From Candidatus Nomurabacteria bacterium (GTDB taxonomy: Bacteria; Patescibacteriota; Minisyncoccia; Phycocordibacterales; UBA2100), in contig CALRIB010000044.1 of NCBI GenBank assembly GCA_943359705.1, positions 1 to 7,033 of the forward strand: a stretch of 7,033 nt of DNA, given 5' to 3'. Each line of letters begins with the position of its first letter. The first letter of the stretch is position 1. Shown here piece by piece: positions 1 through 5,007 of the stretch. The notes beneath the pieces were generated by a model. That model did no database searches. It saw nothing but the letters and a program-made list of their open reading frames with translations, and was not told where the DNA came from. The position numbers and the translations under genes are program-made.

Positions 1-6
1 AATAAT

Positions 7-375
7 ATGGCTCTCTTCGGAAAAAAGAAAACGGCAAAGAAGGCGGACGCAGTCGCAGTCGCGCAGGCACCGGCCGGCAGCAACGTGAACGTTGCGGGTC
101 TTTCCCACGTCTTGCAGAACCCCCGCATCACCGAGAAAGCTACGATGCACCAGAACATCAGCGTCTACACCTTCGACATCGCCAAGGTGGCCACAAAGCG
201 CGATGTCTTGAAGGCGGTGCAAGCGCTCTACAAAGTCACTCCGCGCATGGTCCATGTCGTCAACATTCCTTCGAAAATCAAACGCAACATGCGCACGGGG
301 AAGAGCGGTGTGAAAGGCGGCGGCAAGAAGGCGTACGTCTATCTTAAGAGCGGCGAGACGATAACAATCTCATAA
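7..375 (+). CDS. rplW: 50S ribosomal protein L23
   Basis: The product is the 122-residue large-subunit protein L23, which binds 23S rRNA domain III near the peptide exit tunnel and in bacteria docks trigger factor and SRP. The family core begins around residue 38 with NPRITEKA, followed by YTFDIAKVATKRDVLKAVQALY, whose valine and lysine pattern is typical of L23, and a basic RNA-binding loop around KIKRNMRTG and KGGGKKAYV. The first 35 or so residues are an added lysine-rich then alanine/valine-rich extension (AVAVAQAPAG) not needed in the usual family of about 95-100 residues. The ATG is preceded by TAA-T, so the upstream gene, presumably rplD, appears to end at position 5. No Shine-Dalgarno is visible, although only six upstream bases are available. 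The next gene, rplB, starts one base after this stop. Confidence 0.96.
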   Translation: MALFGKKKTAKKADAVAVAQAPAGSNVNVAGLSHVLQNPRITEKATMHQNISVYTFDIAKVATKRDVLKAVQALYKVTPRMVHVVNIPSKIKRNMRTGKSGVKGGGKKAYVYLKSGETITIS

Positions 376-376
376 T

Positions 377-1219
377 ATGAAATCCTACCGACCGGTCACC
401 AAGAGTTCTCGAGCGATGACGCGCATTGAATACCGCAAACACTTGAGCGGGCACCGTCCGCACAAGGCACTCACCGTCGGCAAGGCCGGTAGGGGAGGTC
501 GCAACTCGTTCGGTCGCATCACGATGCGTCACCAGGGCGGCGGACACAAACAAAATCTCCGCATCATCGACTTCTCGTTCGACAAGAAAAACATCCCCGC
601 GCGCATCACGACTATCGAGTATGACCCCTTCCGCTCCGCGTTCATCGGACTTGCTGTCTACGCCGACGGAGAGAAACGCTACGTCATCGTGCCGCAGCGC
701 ATCAAAGTGGGGGACACGTTTATCGTCTCTGAAACCGCACCCATCACAACCGGCAACCGCCTGCCGCTCGGAAAAATTCCGGTCGGTACCTTTGTGTACA
801 ACATCGAATTGAAGCCGGGAGCCGGCGGCCGTATGGCGCGCTCCGCCGGAAACTACTGCGAAATCGTCGCGCAAGACGCCGGCTATACGCACCTCAAGAT
901 GCCTTCGACCGAAGTACGCCGTGTTATCGACACTGCGTGGGCATCTATCGGCGAAGTATCCAACGAGGAACACCGTTTGGTGAATCTCGGAAAGGCAGGC
1001 CGCTCTCGCTGGCTCGGAGTTCGGCCCACCGTTCGTGGCTCCGCCATGAACCCGGTCGACCACCCGCACGGTGGTGGTGAAGGTCGTCAGGGTCGCGGCT
1101 CGCGTCGCCAGAAAACCATGTGGGGCAAGCCCGCAGGCAAAGGTCAGAAGACGCGCCGCCCCAAAAAGTACTCCAACGTCTTCGTGGTAAGCCGAAGAAA
1201 GGTTGGAAAACGGGCGTAA
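377..1219 (+). CDS. rplB: 50S ribosomal protein L2
   Basis: L2 is a universal large-subunit protein that binds domain IV of 23S rRNA, helps subunit association and lies beside the peptidyl-transferase centre. The 280-residue protein matches the usual length of about 275. The N-terminal OB-like domain includes GRNSFGRITMRHQGGGHKQ (residues 41-59). The SH3-like domain contains LKPGAGGRMARSAG (residues 145-158) and LGKAGRSRWLGVRPTVRG (204-221). The functional loop MNPVDHPHGGGEGR (224-237) holds the histidines that include the E. coli His229 equivalent. The C-terminus is highly basic (KTRRPKKYSN). The gene follows rplW through a TAATATG junction with one intergenic base, which suggests translational coupling. 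No Shine-Dalgarno is seen upstream. The long open frame on the opposite strand of this gene is a coding shadow. Confidence 0.98.
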   Translation: MKSYRPVTKSSRAMTRIEYRKHLSGHRPHKALTVGKAGRGGRNSFGRITMRHQGGGHKQNLRIIDFSFDKKNIPARITTIEYDPFRSAFIGLAVYADGEKRYVIVPQRIKVGDTFIVSETAPITTGNRLPLGKIPVGTFVYNIELKPGAGGRMARSAGNYCEIVAQDAGYTHLKMPSTEVRRVIDTAWASIGEVSNEEHRLVNLGKAGRSRWLGVRPTVRGSAMNPVDHPHGGGEGRQGRGSRRQKTMWGKPAGKGQKTRRPKKYSNVFVVSRRKVGKRA

Positions 1220-1231
1220 TTTGTGTATAGT
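1203..1231 (+). promoter_or_regulatory. possible internal promoter ahead of rpsS
   Basis: TTGGAA (1203-1208) and TATAGT (1226-1231) are separated by exactly 17 bases, a good sigma-70-type arrangement, located across the rplB stop codon. The predicted start of transcription, about 7 bases past the -10 box, lies within a few bases of the rpsS ATG at 1242, so the transcript would be nearly leaderless. The element sits inside an active operon and may be chance; there is no experimental support. Confidence 0.35.
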
Positions 1232-1241
1232 CCTCCTTTAT

Positions 1242-1592
1242 ATGTCACGAAGTCTTAAGAAAGGTCCGTACGTGGACGAGAAGCTCATGAAGAAAGTGGG
1301 TTCTCGCAAGCCGACCGCCGGCTCTATTAAGACGTGGGCACGCGCTTCGCAAATCGCGCCGGAATTCGTCGGTTTTACCTTCCTCGTACACAAAGGAAAA
1401 GACTTTGAGGAAGTGTTTGTGACCGAAGATATGGTGGGACACCGCCTCGGCGAGTTCGCTCCGACGACGAAATTCATCAAACACGGCGGTCGCATGCAGA
1501 AAGAGGCTGAAATGGCCGCGAAGGCGGCTGAAGTCGCTTCCGCACAGGCCGCGAAAGCCGCGACAGACTCTGCGAAGCCCGCAAGCAAATAA
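1242..1592 (+). CDS. rpsS: 30S ribosomal protein S19 with alanine-rich tail
   Basis: S19 is a head protein of the small subunit that pairs with S13 and contacts the A-site tRNA region and bridge B1. The protein is 116 residues. The start MSRSLKKGPYVDEKLMKKV and the block VTEDMVGHRLGEFAPTTKF are diagnostic. I chose ATG 1242 rather than the in-frame TTG at 1203, because the latter lies inside rplB and adds residues foreign to the family. The family is usually about 90 residues and ends soon after the FAPT motif. Here roughly 30 more residues follow, an Ala/Lys/Glu-rich tail (EAEMAAKAAEVASAQAAKAA) likely to be helical or disordered. The gap from the rplB stop is 22 bases. The sequence before the start, TCCTCCTTT, resembles the anti-Shine-Dalgarno rather than a ribosome binding site. 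rplV follows after one base. Confidence 0.97.
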   Translation: MSRSLKKGPYVDEKLMKKVGSRKPTAGSIKTWARASQIAPEFVGFTFLVHKGKDFEEVFVTEDMVGHRLGEFAPTTKFIKHGGRMQKEAEMAAKAAEVASAQAAKAATDSAKPASK

Positions 1593-1593
1593 T

Positions 1594-1977
1594 ATGAAAG
1601 CGCTTTTAACTAACTATCACCAATCACCCCGCAAGGTCAGGCTTGTCGCCGACCTCGTCAGGGGAAAATCTATCGCCGATGCGAAAGCGGCGCTTGCCTT
1701 TTTGCCGAAGAAATCTGCCGAGGCCATCGATAAGCTTTTGGACTCCGCGCTCGCGAACGTTCGTTCGGCAGGAGCTCCGGTAGATGGGCTCATCATCAAG
1801 AAGATTACCGTCGATAAGGGTACCGTCTTACGTCGTGCACGCCCCTTTGCCCGCGGTCGCGCGGGAAGCGTGCGCAAGACTATGTCCATCGTGTTTTTGG
1901 AACTCGGCACGGGAAAGTCAAAAGTCGTCAGTCCTAAGTCTAAAGCTAAAAAGCAGGAGGTTCCGGCTAAAGACTAA
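1594..1977 (+). CDS. rplV: 50S ribosomal protein L22
   Basis: L22 is a large-subunit protein whose long beta-hairpin lines the nascent-peptide tunnel and which contacts all 23S domains. The 127-residue protein opens with MKALLTNYHQSPRKVRLVADLVRG, the characteristic L22 amino-terminal block. It continues with KKSAEAIDKLLDSALANV and the hairpin region around KGTVLRRARPFARGRAGSVRK, ending the conserved core with TMSIVFLE near residue 104. About 20 lysine/serine-rich residues follow (SPKSKAKKQEVPAKD) and look like a disordered basic tail. Start ATG follows the rpsS stop in a TAATATG junction. The stop codon TAA lies inside a run of 7-nt tandem repeats that fills the gap to rpsC. No Shine-Dalgarno is present before the start. 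Confidence 0.97.
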   Translation: MKALLTNYHQSPRKVRLVADLVRGKSIADAKAALAFLPKKSAEAIDKLLDSALANVRSAGAPVDGLIIKKITVDKGTVLRRARPFARGRAGSVRKTMSIVFLELGTGKSKVVSPKSKAKKQEVPAKD

Positions 1978-1999
1978 TGACTATTCACTACTGACTATT
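1972..1999 (+). repeat. four-copy heptamer tandem repeat
   Basis: Four adjacent 7-base units, GACTAAT, GACTATT, CACTACT and GACTATT, run from the last codons of rplV to just before the rpsC start. The unit consensus is GACTATT and two copies are identical. The repeat makes up almost the whole rplV-rpsC gap, which is 24 bases instead of the single base seen at most other junctions. It looks like a small inserted or expanded repeat rather than a regulatory site with a known protein. Confidence 0.6.
1977..1994 (+). other. five-codon mini-ORF at the rplV stop
   Basis: An ATG overlaps the rplV stop (TAATGA) and opens a reading frame of five codons, MTIHY, ending in TGA at 1992-1994, eight bases before the rpsC start. 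Terminating ribosomes could restart here and then again at rpsC, or it may be a by-product of the heptamer repeat. I do not claim that it is a gene. Confidence 0.2.
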
Positions 2000-2001
2000 T
2001 T

Positions 2002-2697
2002 ATGACACACACCGTACATCCATACGCACATCGCCTCGGCGTCATCCGCGACTGGAAGAGCCGCTGGTTCGCCAAGTCTCCGGCCGAGTACCGCACGAAT
2101 GTCACCATCGACTCCGCCATCCGCCGCTTCCTCAAAAAGCGTCTGCGCGGTAGCTACGTCACCTCAGTGGAAATCGAGCGCAATCAGAAAACGATCCGCG
2201 TGCTCATCAAGACATCGCGCCCGGGTCTCGTTATCGGTCGCGGGGGAGAGGGCAGCCAGAAGCTCGGCAAAGAAATTGAGAAAGTCGTGCGCTCCGCAAA
2301 GATTAAGCCGACCCAAGGTGGTGCAGCTGCGAGCGGCAAAATGGCCGTTCGTCTCGACATCGAAGAAGTACGCTCGCCCGAATCGCAGTCGCCCGTCGTC
2401 GCCTACATGGTCGCCGAAGGATTGGAGAAGCGTCAGACCTTCCGCCGCGTCTTGAAGCAGACGGTAGAAAAGGTCATGGCCAACCGTGACGTGCAGGGCG
2501 TGCGTATCGCAATCGCCGGACGCCTCGGAGGTGCGGAAATGTCGCGCACCGAAGAGATAAAGCGCGGTCGCGTGCCGCTTCAAACGCTTCGTGCGGACAT
2601 CGACTTCGCCCGCGAGGAAGCGTATCTCCCGTACGGCGTCATCGGTATCAAGGTGTGGATTTACCGGGGGGACATCTTTGCCGACAAAAAGAAATAA
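2002..2697 (+). CDS. rpsC: 30S ribosomal protein S3
   Basis: S3 is a head protein of the small subunit at the mRNA entry channel and takes part in mRNA unwinding together with S4 and S5. The 231-residue length is typical. The N-terminus HPYAHRLGVIRDWKSRWFA is the S3 signature. A type II KH domain follows with its GxxG loop, G79-R80-G81-G82, inside RPGLVIGRGGEGSQKL. The C-terminal domain shows VRIAIAGRLGGAEMSRTEE (168-186) and VPLQTLRADIDFAREEA, including basic residues that line the mRNA entry pore. ATG 2002 lies after the heptamer repeat. The nearest purine-rich core, AGGAGG at 1955-1960, is 41 bases away and too distant to serve it. The gene ends with TAA at 2695-2697 followed by T-ATG, but that ATG is not the rplP start. 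Confidence 0.98.
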   Translation: MTHTVHPYAHRLGVIRDWKSRWFAKSPAEYRTNVTIDSAIRRFLKKRLRGSYVTSVEIERNQKTIRVLIKTSRPGLVIGRGGEGSQKLGKEIEKVVRSAKIKPTQGGAAASGKMAVRLDIEEVRSPESQSPVVAYMVAEGLEKRQTFRRVLKQTVEKVMANRDVQGVRIAIAGRLGGAEMSRTEEIKRGRVPLQTLRADIDFAREEAYLPYGVIGIKVWIYRGDIFADKKK

Positions 2698-2698
2698 T

Positions 2699-2764
2699 AT
2701 GAAATTTTCAATTCACAATTTTCAATCAATTTTCATTGATTCAATTTGCAAAATTGGAAATTAA
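2699..2764 (+). other. 21-codon mini-ORF within the AT-rich insert
   Basis: The rpsC stop is followed by the same TAATATG arrangement used to start rplB, rplV, rplX and rplE. Here, however, the ATG opens a frame of only 21 codons (MKFSIHNFQ and onward) composed of repeat sequence and ending at TAA 2762-2764. rplP itself begins 20 bases later. The likely reading is a former or decoy start separated from rplP by the inserted repeat, not a functional protein gene. Confidence 0.25.
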
Positions 2765-2784
2765 AAATTGAAAATTCATTATTT
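2702..2784. repeat. AT-rich palindromic element between rpsC and rplP
   Basis: This 83-base stretch has 14 G/C bases (about 17%), against clearly GC-richer genes on both sides. Its ends carry a perfect 11-bp inverted repeat, AATTTTCAATT at 2703-2713 and AATTGAAAATT at 2766-2776. Inside are two further hairpins: AATCAAT/ATTGATT (2724-2730 and 2735-2741, loop TTTC) and CAATTT/AAATTG (2742-2747 and 2751-2756, loop GCA). TATG occurs directly on both flanks (2698-2701 and 2784-2787), which could be a 4-bp target duplication. One frame translates to a WKLKIENSL-type peptide, which I recall from repeat-derived predicted peptides in candidate-phyla genomes. It resembles a miniature palindromic or MITE-like repeat; no transposase is present. 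Confidence 0.7.
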
Positions 2785-3207
2785 ATGTTGGCACCGAAAA
2801 AAGCAAAATTCCGCAAATGGCAGACCGGCCGCCGTCGCGGCGCGCGTCTCAACAAGCCCGAAACACGCGGCATCACCGTCGCGTTCGGCAGCTTCGGATT
2901 GAAGGCACTCACGCAGGCCCGCATTACCTCCAACCAGCTCGAAGCGGCGCGTCGCGCGCTCGTACACTCGAGCGGTAAGAGTGCGAAGATTTGGACACGC
3001 GTCTTTCCAGACCGACCGTTCACACAAAAGGCGGCGGAAGTGGGCATGGGATCCGGAAAGGGTGACGTAGTCGGCTACGTTGTCGACGTACGCCCCGGCC
3101 GCGTTATTTTCGAGATTGACGGAGCACCTGAGGCGATGGCGCGCGAGGCACTCCGCAAAGCAGGCACCAAGTTGCCCATGCGCGTACGCGTCGTTGCCCG
3201 TGAATAA
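2785..3207 (+). CDS. rplP: 50S ribosomal protein L16
   Basis: L16 is a large-subunit protein at the tRNA A-site elbow, needed for late 50S assembly. The protein is 140 residues, the usual size. MLAPKKAKFRKW at the start, FGSFGLKAL (34-42), ITSNQLEAARRAL (47-59), KIWTRVFPDRP (68-78), MGSGKG (88-93) and PGRVIFEIDG (104-113) follow the family order. I chose ATG 2785 because MLAPKK matches the family N-terminus; a TTG at 2746 would add 13 repeat-encoded residues. Two departures stand out. Gly87 occupies the place of the near-universal arginine before MGxGKG (E. coli Arg81), and Gln13 replaces the usual histidine; there is also a small insertion around residues 20-28. The gene is separated from rpsC by the AT-rich element. 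Confidence 0.97.
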   Translation: MLAPKKAKFRKWQTGRRRGARLNKPETRGITVAFGSFGLKALTQARITSNQLEAARRALVHSSGKSAKIWTRVFPDRPFTQKAAEVGMGSGKGDVVGYVVDVRPGRVIFEIDGAPEAMAREALRKAGTKLPMRVRVVARE

Positions 3208-3212
3208 TTTGT

Positions 3213-3413
3213 ATGACATTTAAAGACAACACACCGGAAGAGCTCAAGAAAATCGTCGCCGATAAGCGCGAGGTACTCCGCGTATCGCGTTTTGGCGGTG
3301 CGGGAAGCCGCACACGGAATGTGCGCGAGAGCCGCGGCGTGCGCAAAGACATCGCCCGTGCCCTCACCGAGTTGCGCGCACGCGAAATTGCGTCTAACCC
3401 GAAGAAGAAGTAA
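3213..3413 (+). CDS. rpmC: 50S ribosomal protein L29
   Basis: L29 is a small two-helix large-subunit protein at the tunnel exit beside L23. The 66-residue product fits the family by length, position between L16 and S17, and sequence. An opening helix begins near TPEELKKIVADKREVLRVSRF. The second helix, RESRGVRKDIARALTELRAREI, corresponds to the family motif of a basic residue cluster followed by IAR-x3-T-x-L-x2-R. The C-terminus is SNPKKK. The linker GAGSRTRNV is glycine/arginine-rich and less typical. The start is five bases after the rplP stop, with no Shine-Dalgarno (the preceding bases are AATTTGT). Sequence similarity alone is modest, but with context the call is secure. Confidence 0.94.
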   Translation: MTFKDNTPEELKKIVADKREVLRVSRFGGAGSRTRNVRESRGVRKDIARALTELRAREIASNPKKK

Positions 3414-3426
3414 AGTACCCAATCCT

Positions 3427-3699
3427 ATGGAAACAAAAACTAACGGCAAATTTTTCCGCGGCACCGTCGTCAAGACGGCGATGAAAGACACGGCCACCGT
3501 GCGCGTGGAACGCTACGTGAAGCACCCGAAGTACAAGAAGTTCCAGCTCCGCAGCAAGAAATTCCTCGTCCACGATCCGGGCAACACCGCTAAGGTGGGG
3601 GACAAAGTAGAAATCCGCGAGACGCGCCCCATCTCCAAAATGAAGCGATTCATCATTTCCGAAAAGATATCTTCCGTTGCCGTGGAAGCCGCCGAATAA
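3427..3699 (+). CDS. rpsQ: 30S ribosomal protein S17
   Basis: S17 is a primary 16S rRNA-binding protein with an OB fold that helps nucleate assembly of the 30S body. The 90-residue product shows the S17 pattern: GTVVKTAMKDTATVRVERYVKHPKYKKF (beta strands plus basic loop, residues 12-39), then SKKFLVHDP and VGDKVEIRETRPISKMKRF. The chosen start is ATG 3427, 13 bases after the rpmC stop; the longer in-frame frame from TTG 3292 would overlap most of rpmC and adds alien residues. The purine run AAGAAGAAG upstream belongs to the rpmC C-terminal lysine codons and is too far away for a normal ribosome binding site. rplN begins four bases after the stop. Confidence 0.96.
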   Translation: METKTNGKFFRGTVVKTAMKDTATVRVERYVKHPKYKKFQLRSKKFLVHDPGNTAKVGDKVEIRETRPISKMKRFIISEKISSVAVEAAE

Positions 3700-3703
3700 T
3701 TAT

Positions 3704-4084
3704 ATGTTGCAAGACAGAACTCTCGTTAAAATAGCGGACAACTCGGGCGGTATCATCGGCCGTGTCTTTAAGGTGCTCGGCGGCTCAAAAAAGCGCTATG
3801 CGGAAATCGGTGAAGAGATTGTCATCTCCATCCAGACCGCACAGCCGCGCAAACTCGTGAAAAAAAAGGAAGTGCATCGCGCTGTCGTCGTGCGCCAGAC
3901 CAAGCCGCTGCGCCGCAAGGACGGCTCCTACATTCGCTTCGACGAGAACGCCGTCGTACTCATCGTCGGAAGCGGCAAAGAGCCGAAGGAGCCCAAGGCC
4001 AACCGCGTCTTCGGCCCCATACCGCGCGAGCTAGTGGAGCGCGGATACCAGAAAATCGCATCGCTCGCGCCTGAAATCGTCTAA
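3704..4084 (+). CDS. rplN: 50S ribosomal protein L14
   Basis: L14 lies on the subunit interface of the 50S particle, next to L19, in bridges B5 and B8. The 126-residue product is close to the usual 122-123. It contains ADNSGG (11-16), KVLGGSKKRYAEIGEEIVISI, VHRAVVVRQTKPLRRKDGSYIRFDENAVVLI and a terminal block FGPIPRELVERGYQKIASLAPEIV, all in family order. MLQDRTLVK at the start corresponds to the common MIQ-type N-terminus, which supports ATG 3704 over a TTG at 3677 inside rpsQ. A short insertion of charged residues (GKEPKEPKANR) precedes the FGP motif. The upstream TAATTAT spacer has no Shine-Dalgarno. rplX follows through a one-base TAATATG junction. Confidence 0.98.
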   Translation: MLQDRTLVKIADNSGGIIGRVFKVLGGSKKRYAEIGEEIVISIQTAQPRKLVKKKEVHRAVVVRQTKPLRRKDGSYIRFDENAVVLIVGSGKEPKEPKANRVFGPIPRELVERGYQKIASLAPEIV

Positions 4085-4085
4085 T

Positions 4086-4397
4086 ATGAAACTCAAGAAA
4101 GGAGACAAAATAGTAGTTATCGCGGGCAAGAACCGCGGACAGAGCGGCACCATCGTGCGCGTGCTCCCGCGCGACAACATGGTGCTTCTCGACGGCATCA
4201 ACCTCGTGAAGCGTCACCTCCGTCCGAGCGCGCAGAACCGCAAAGGACAAATCGTCGACAAGCCGATGCCGCTTCATGCATCCAACGTGATGATTGCCGA
4301 CCCTTCGACAGGGAAACCCTCTCGCATCAAGATTTCCCGCGGCAAAGACGGCGCACGCCAGCGCATCGCGGTAAAGAGCGGCGACGCACTCAAATAA
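4086..4397 (+). CDS. rplX: 50S ribosomal protein L24
   Basis: L24 initiates assembly of the 50S subunit by binding the 5' end of 23S rRNA. The 103-residue protein has a KOW motif at its N-terminus: KKGDKIVVIAGKNRGQSGTI (4-23) with the conserved basic-Gly pair, followed by VLPRDNMVLLDGINLVKRH. The block DKPMPLHASNVMI corresponds to the family's xxPIHxSNV segment. The tail KISRGKDGARQRIAVKSG is basic. Its ATG follows the rplN stop with one intervening base, and its own stop is followed the same way by rplE, so rplN-rplX-rplE are packed as a coupled series. No Shine-Dalgarno is visible. Confidence 0.97.
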   Translation: MKLKKGDKIVVIAGKNRGQSGTIVRVLPRDNMVLLDGINLVKRHLRPSAQNRKGQIVDKPMPLHASNVMIADPSTGKPSRIKISRGKDGARQRIAVKSGDALK

Positions 4398-4398
4398 T

Positions 4399-4956
4399 AT
4401 GGCTACCGCAACACCTCAACACCAGACGTTTACCGCCCTCAAAGGCGATTTCGGCTACACCTCCGTCATGCAGGCACCGAAAGTCGTGAAAGTCGTCGTC
4501 TCGACCGGCGTGGGCAAAAGCAACAAAGACAAAAAGCGTCTCGAGCTCATCGTCGACCGCCTCACACGCATCACCGGCCAGGCTCCCGCCCCGCGCGCCG
4601 CGAAGAAAGCAATCGCCAACTTCAAGAGCCGCACGGGCGACATTGTGGGCTACCAAGTGAGCCTCCGCGGTGCCCGCGCCAAGGCATTTTTGGACAAACT
4701 CATCCACATCGTCTTCCCGCGTACCAAGGACTTCCGCGGCATTTCCCCGAAAGCCATTGATGAGATGGGCAACATCACTATCGGTATGAAGGAGCACATC
4801 GTCTTTCCTGAAACGGCCGACGAAGACTCAAAAGACATCTTCGGTATCGCCGTCACTATCGTGACCACCGCCAAGAACAAAAAGGAAGCAGAGGCCTACC
4901 TGCGCTACCTCGGTCTCCCGCTCCGCGAAGCGACCGACGCCAAAGATTCAAAATAA
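4399..4956 (+). CDS. rplE: 50S ribosomal protein L5
   Basis: L5 binds 5S rRNA and forms the central protuberance together with L18. The 185-residue protein carries the L5 core: APKVVKVVVSTGVG (26-39), ITGQAPAPRAAKKAIANFKSR, GYQVSLRGARAKAFLDKLIH, FPRTKDFRGI, GNITIGMKEHIVFPE and a C-terminal DIFGIAVTIVTTAKNKKEAEAYLRYLGLPL. The N-terminus (MATATPQHQTFTALKGDFGYTS) is shorter and less charged than the usual family opening. The start follows rplX in a TAATATG junction. This is the last gene of the first block: a hairpin terminator starts five bases after its stop, whereas in most bacteria S14 follows directly. Confidence 0.98.
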   Translation: MATATPQHQTFTALKGDFGYTSVMQAPKVVKVVVSTGVGKSNKDKKRLELIVDRLTRITGQAPAPRAAKKAIANFKSRTGDIVGYQVSLRGARAKAFLDKLIHIVFPRTKDFRGISPKAIDEMGNITIGMKEHIVFPETADEDSKDIFGIAVTIVTTAKNKKEAEAYLRYLGLPLREATDAKDSK

Positions 4957-4961
4957 AAAAC

Positions 4962-4986
4962 AAACGGGCACCGAGGTGCCCGTTTT
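4962..4986. terminator. bidirectional intrinsic terminator
   Basis: A perfect 10-bp stem (4962-4971 with 4976-4985, core ACGGGCAC/GTGCCCGT) closes a CGAG tetraloop. On the + strand it begins five bases after the rplE stop and is followed only by a short T run ending at 4986. On the minus strand it lies 22 bases after the stop of the reverse gene and is followed by G-TTTTTT-A-TTTT, a much better U-tract. It therefore serves two convergent transcripts, with the stronger exit signal on the minus strand. Confidence 0.85.
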
Positions 4987-5007
4987 GATTAATCCCCACG
5001 CCGCTCG

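Noticed and set aside
344..1069. Minus-strand open frame of 241 codons opposite rplB
   Set aside because: Lies wholly over the well-supported rplB gene; no recognisable domain, and composition is that of a reverse shadow of GC-rich codons.
1955..1960. AGGAGG, a perfect Shine-Dalgarno core, near the end of rplV
   Set aside because: It is 16 bases from the mini-ORF ATG and 41 from rpsC, too far for either, and simply encodes Gln-Glu codons of the L22 tail.
2754..2782. Possible promoter TTGGAA-N17-CATTAT within the AT-rich element
   Set aside because: Transcription would start after the rplP ATG, and such matches are expected by chance in sequence with about 17% GC.
2746..2784. N-terminal extension of L16 from an in-frame TTG
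   Set aside because: The added residues come from the AT-rich repeat and are not part of the L16 family; MLAPKK at ATG 2785 is the normal start.
3292..3426. Upstream TTG start for rpsQ, and similar TTG starts for rpsS, rplN, rpsN, rplF and rplR
   Set aside because: Each lies inside or against the preceding gene or leader and adds residues alien to the family; the internal ATG gives the conserved N-terminus.
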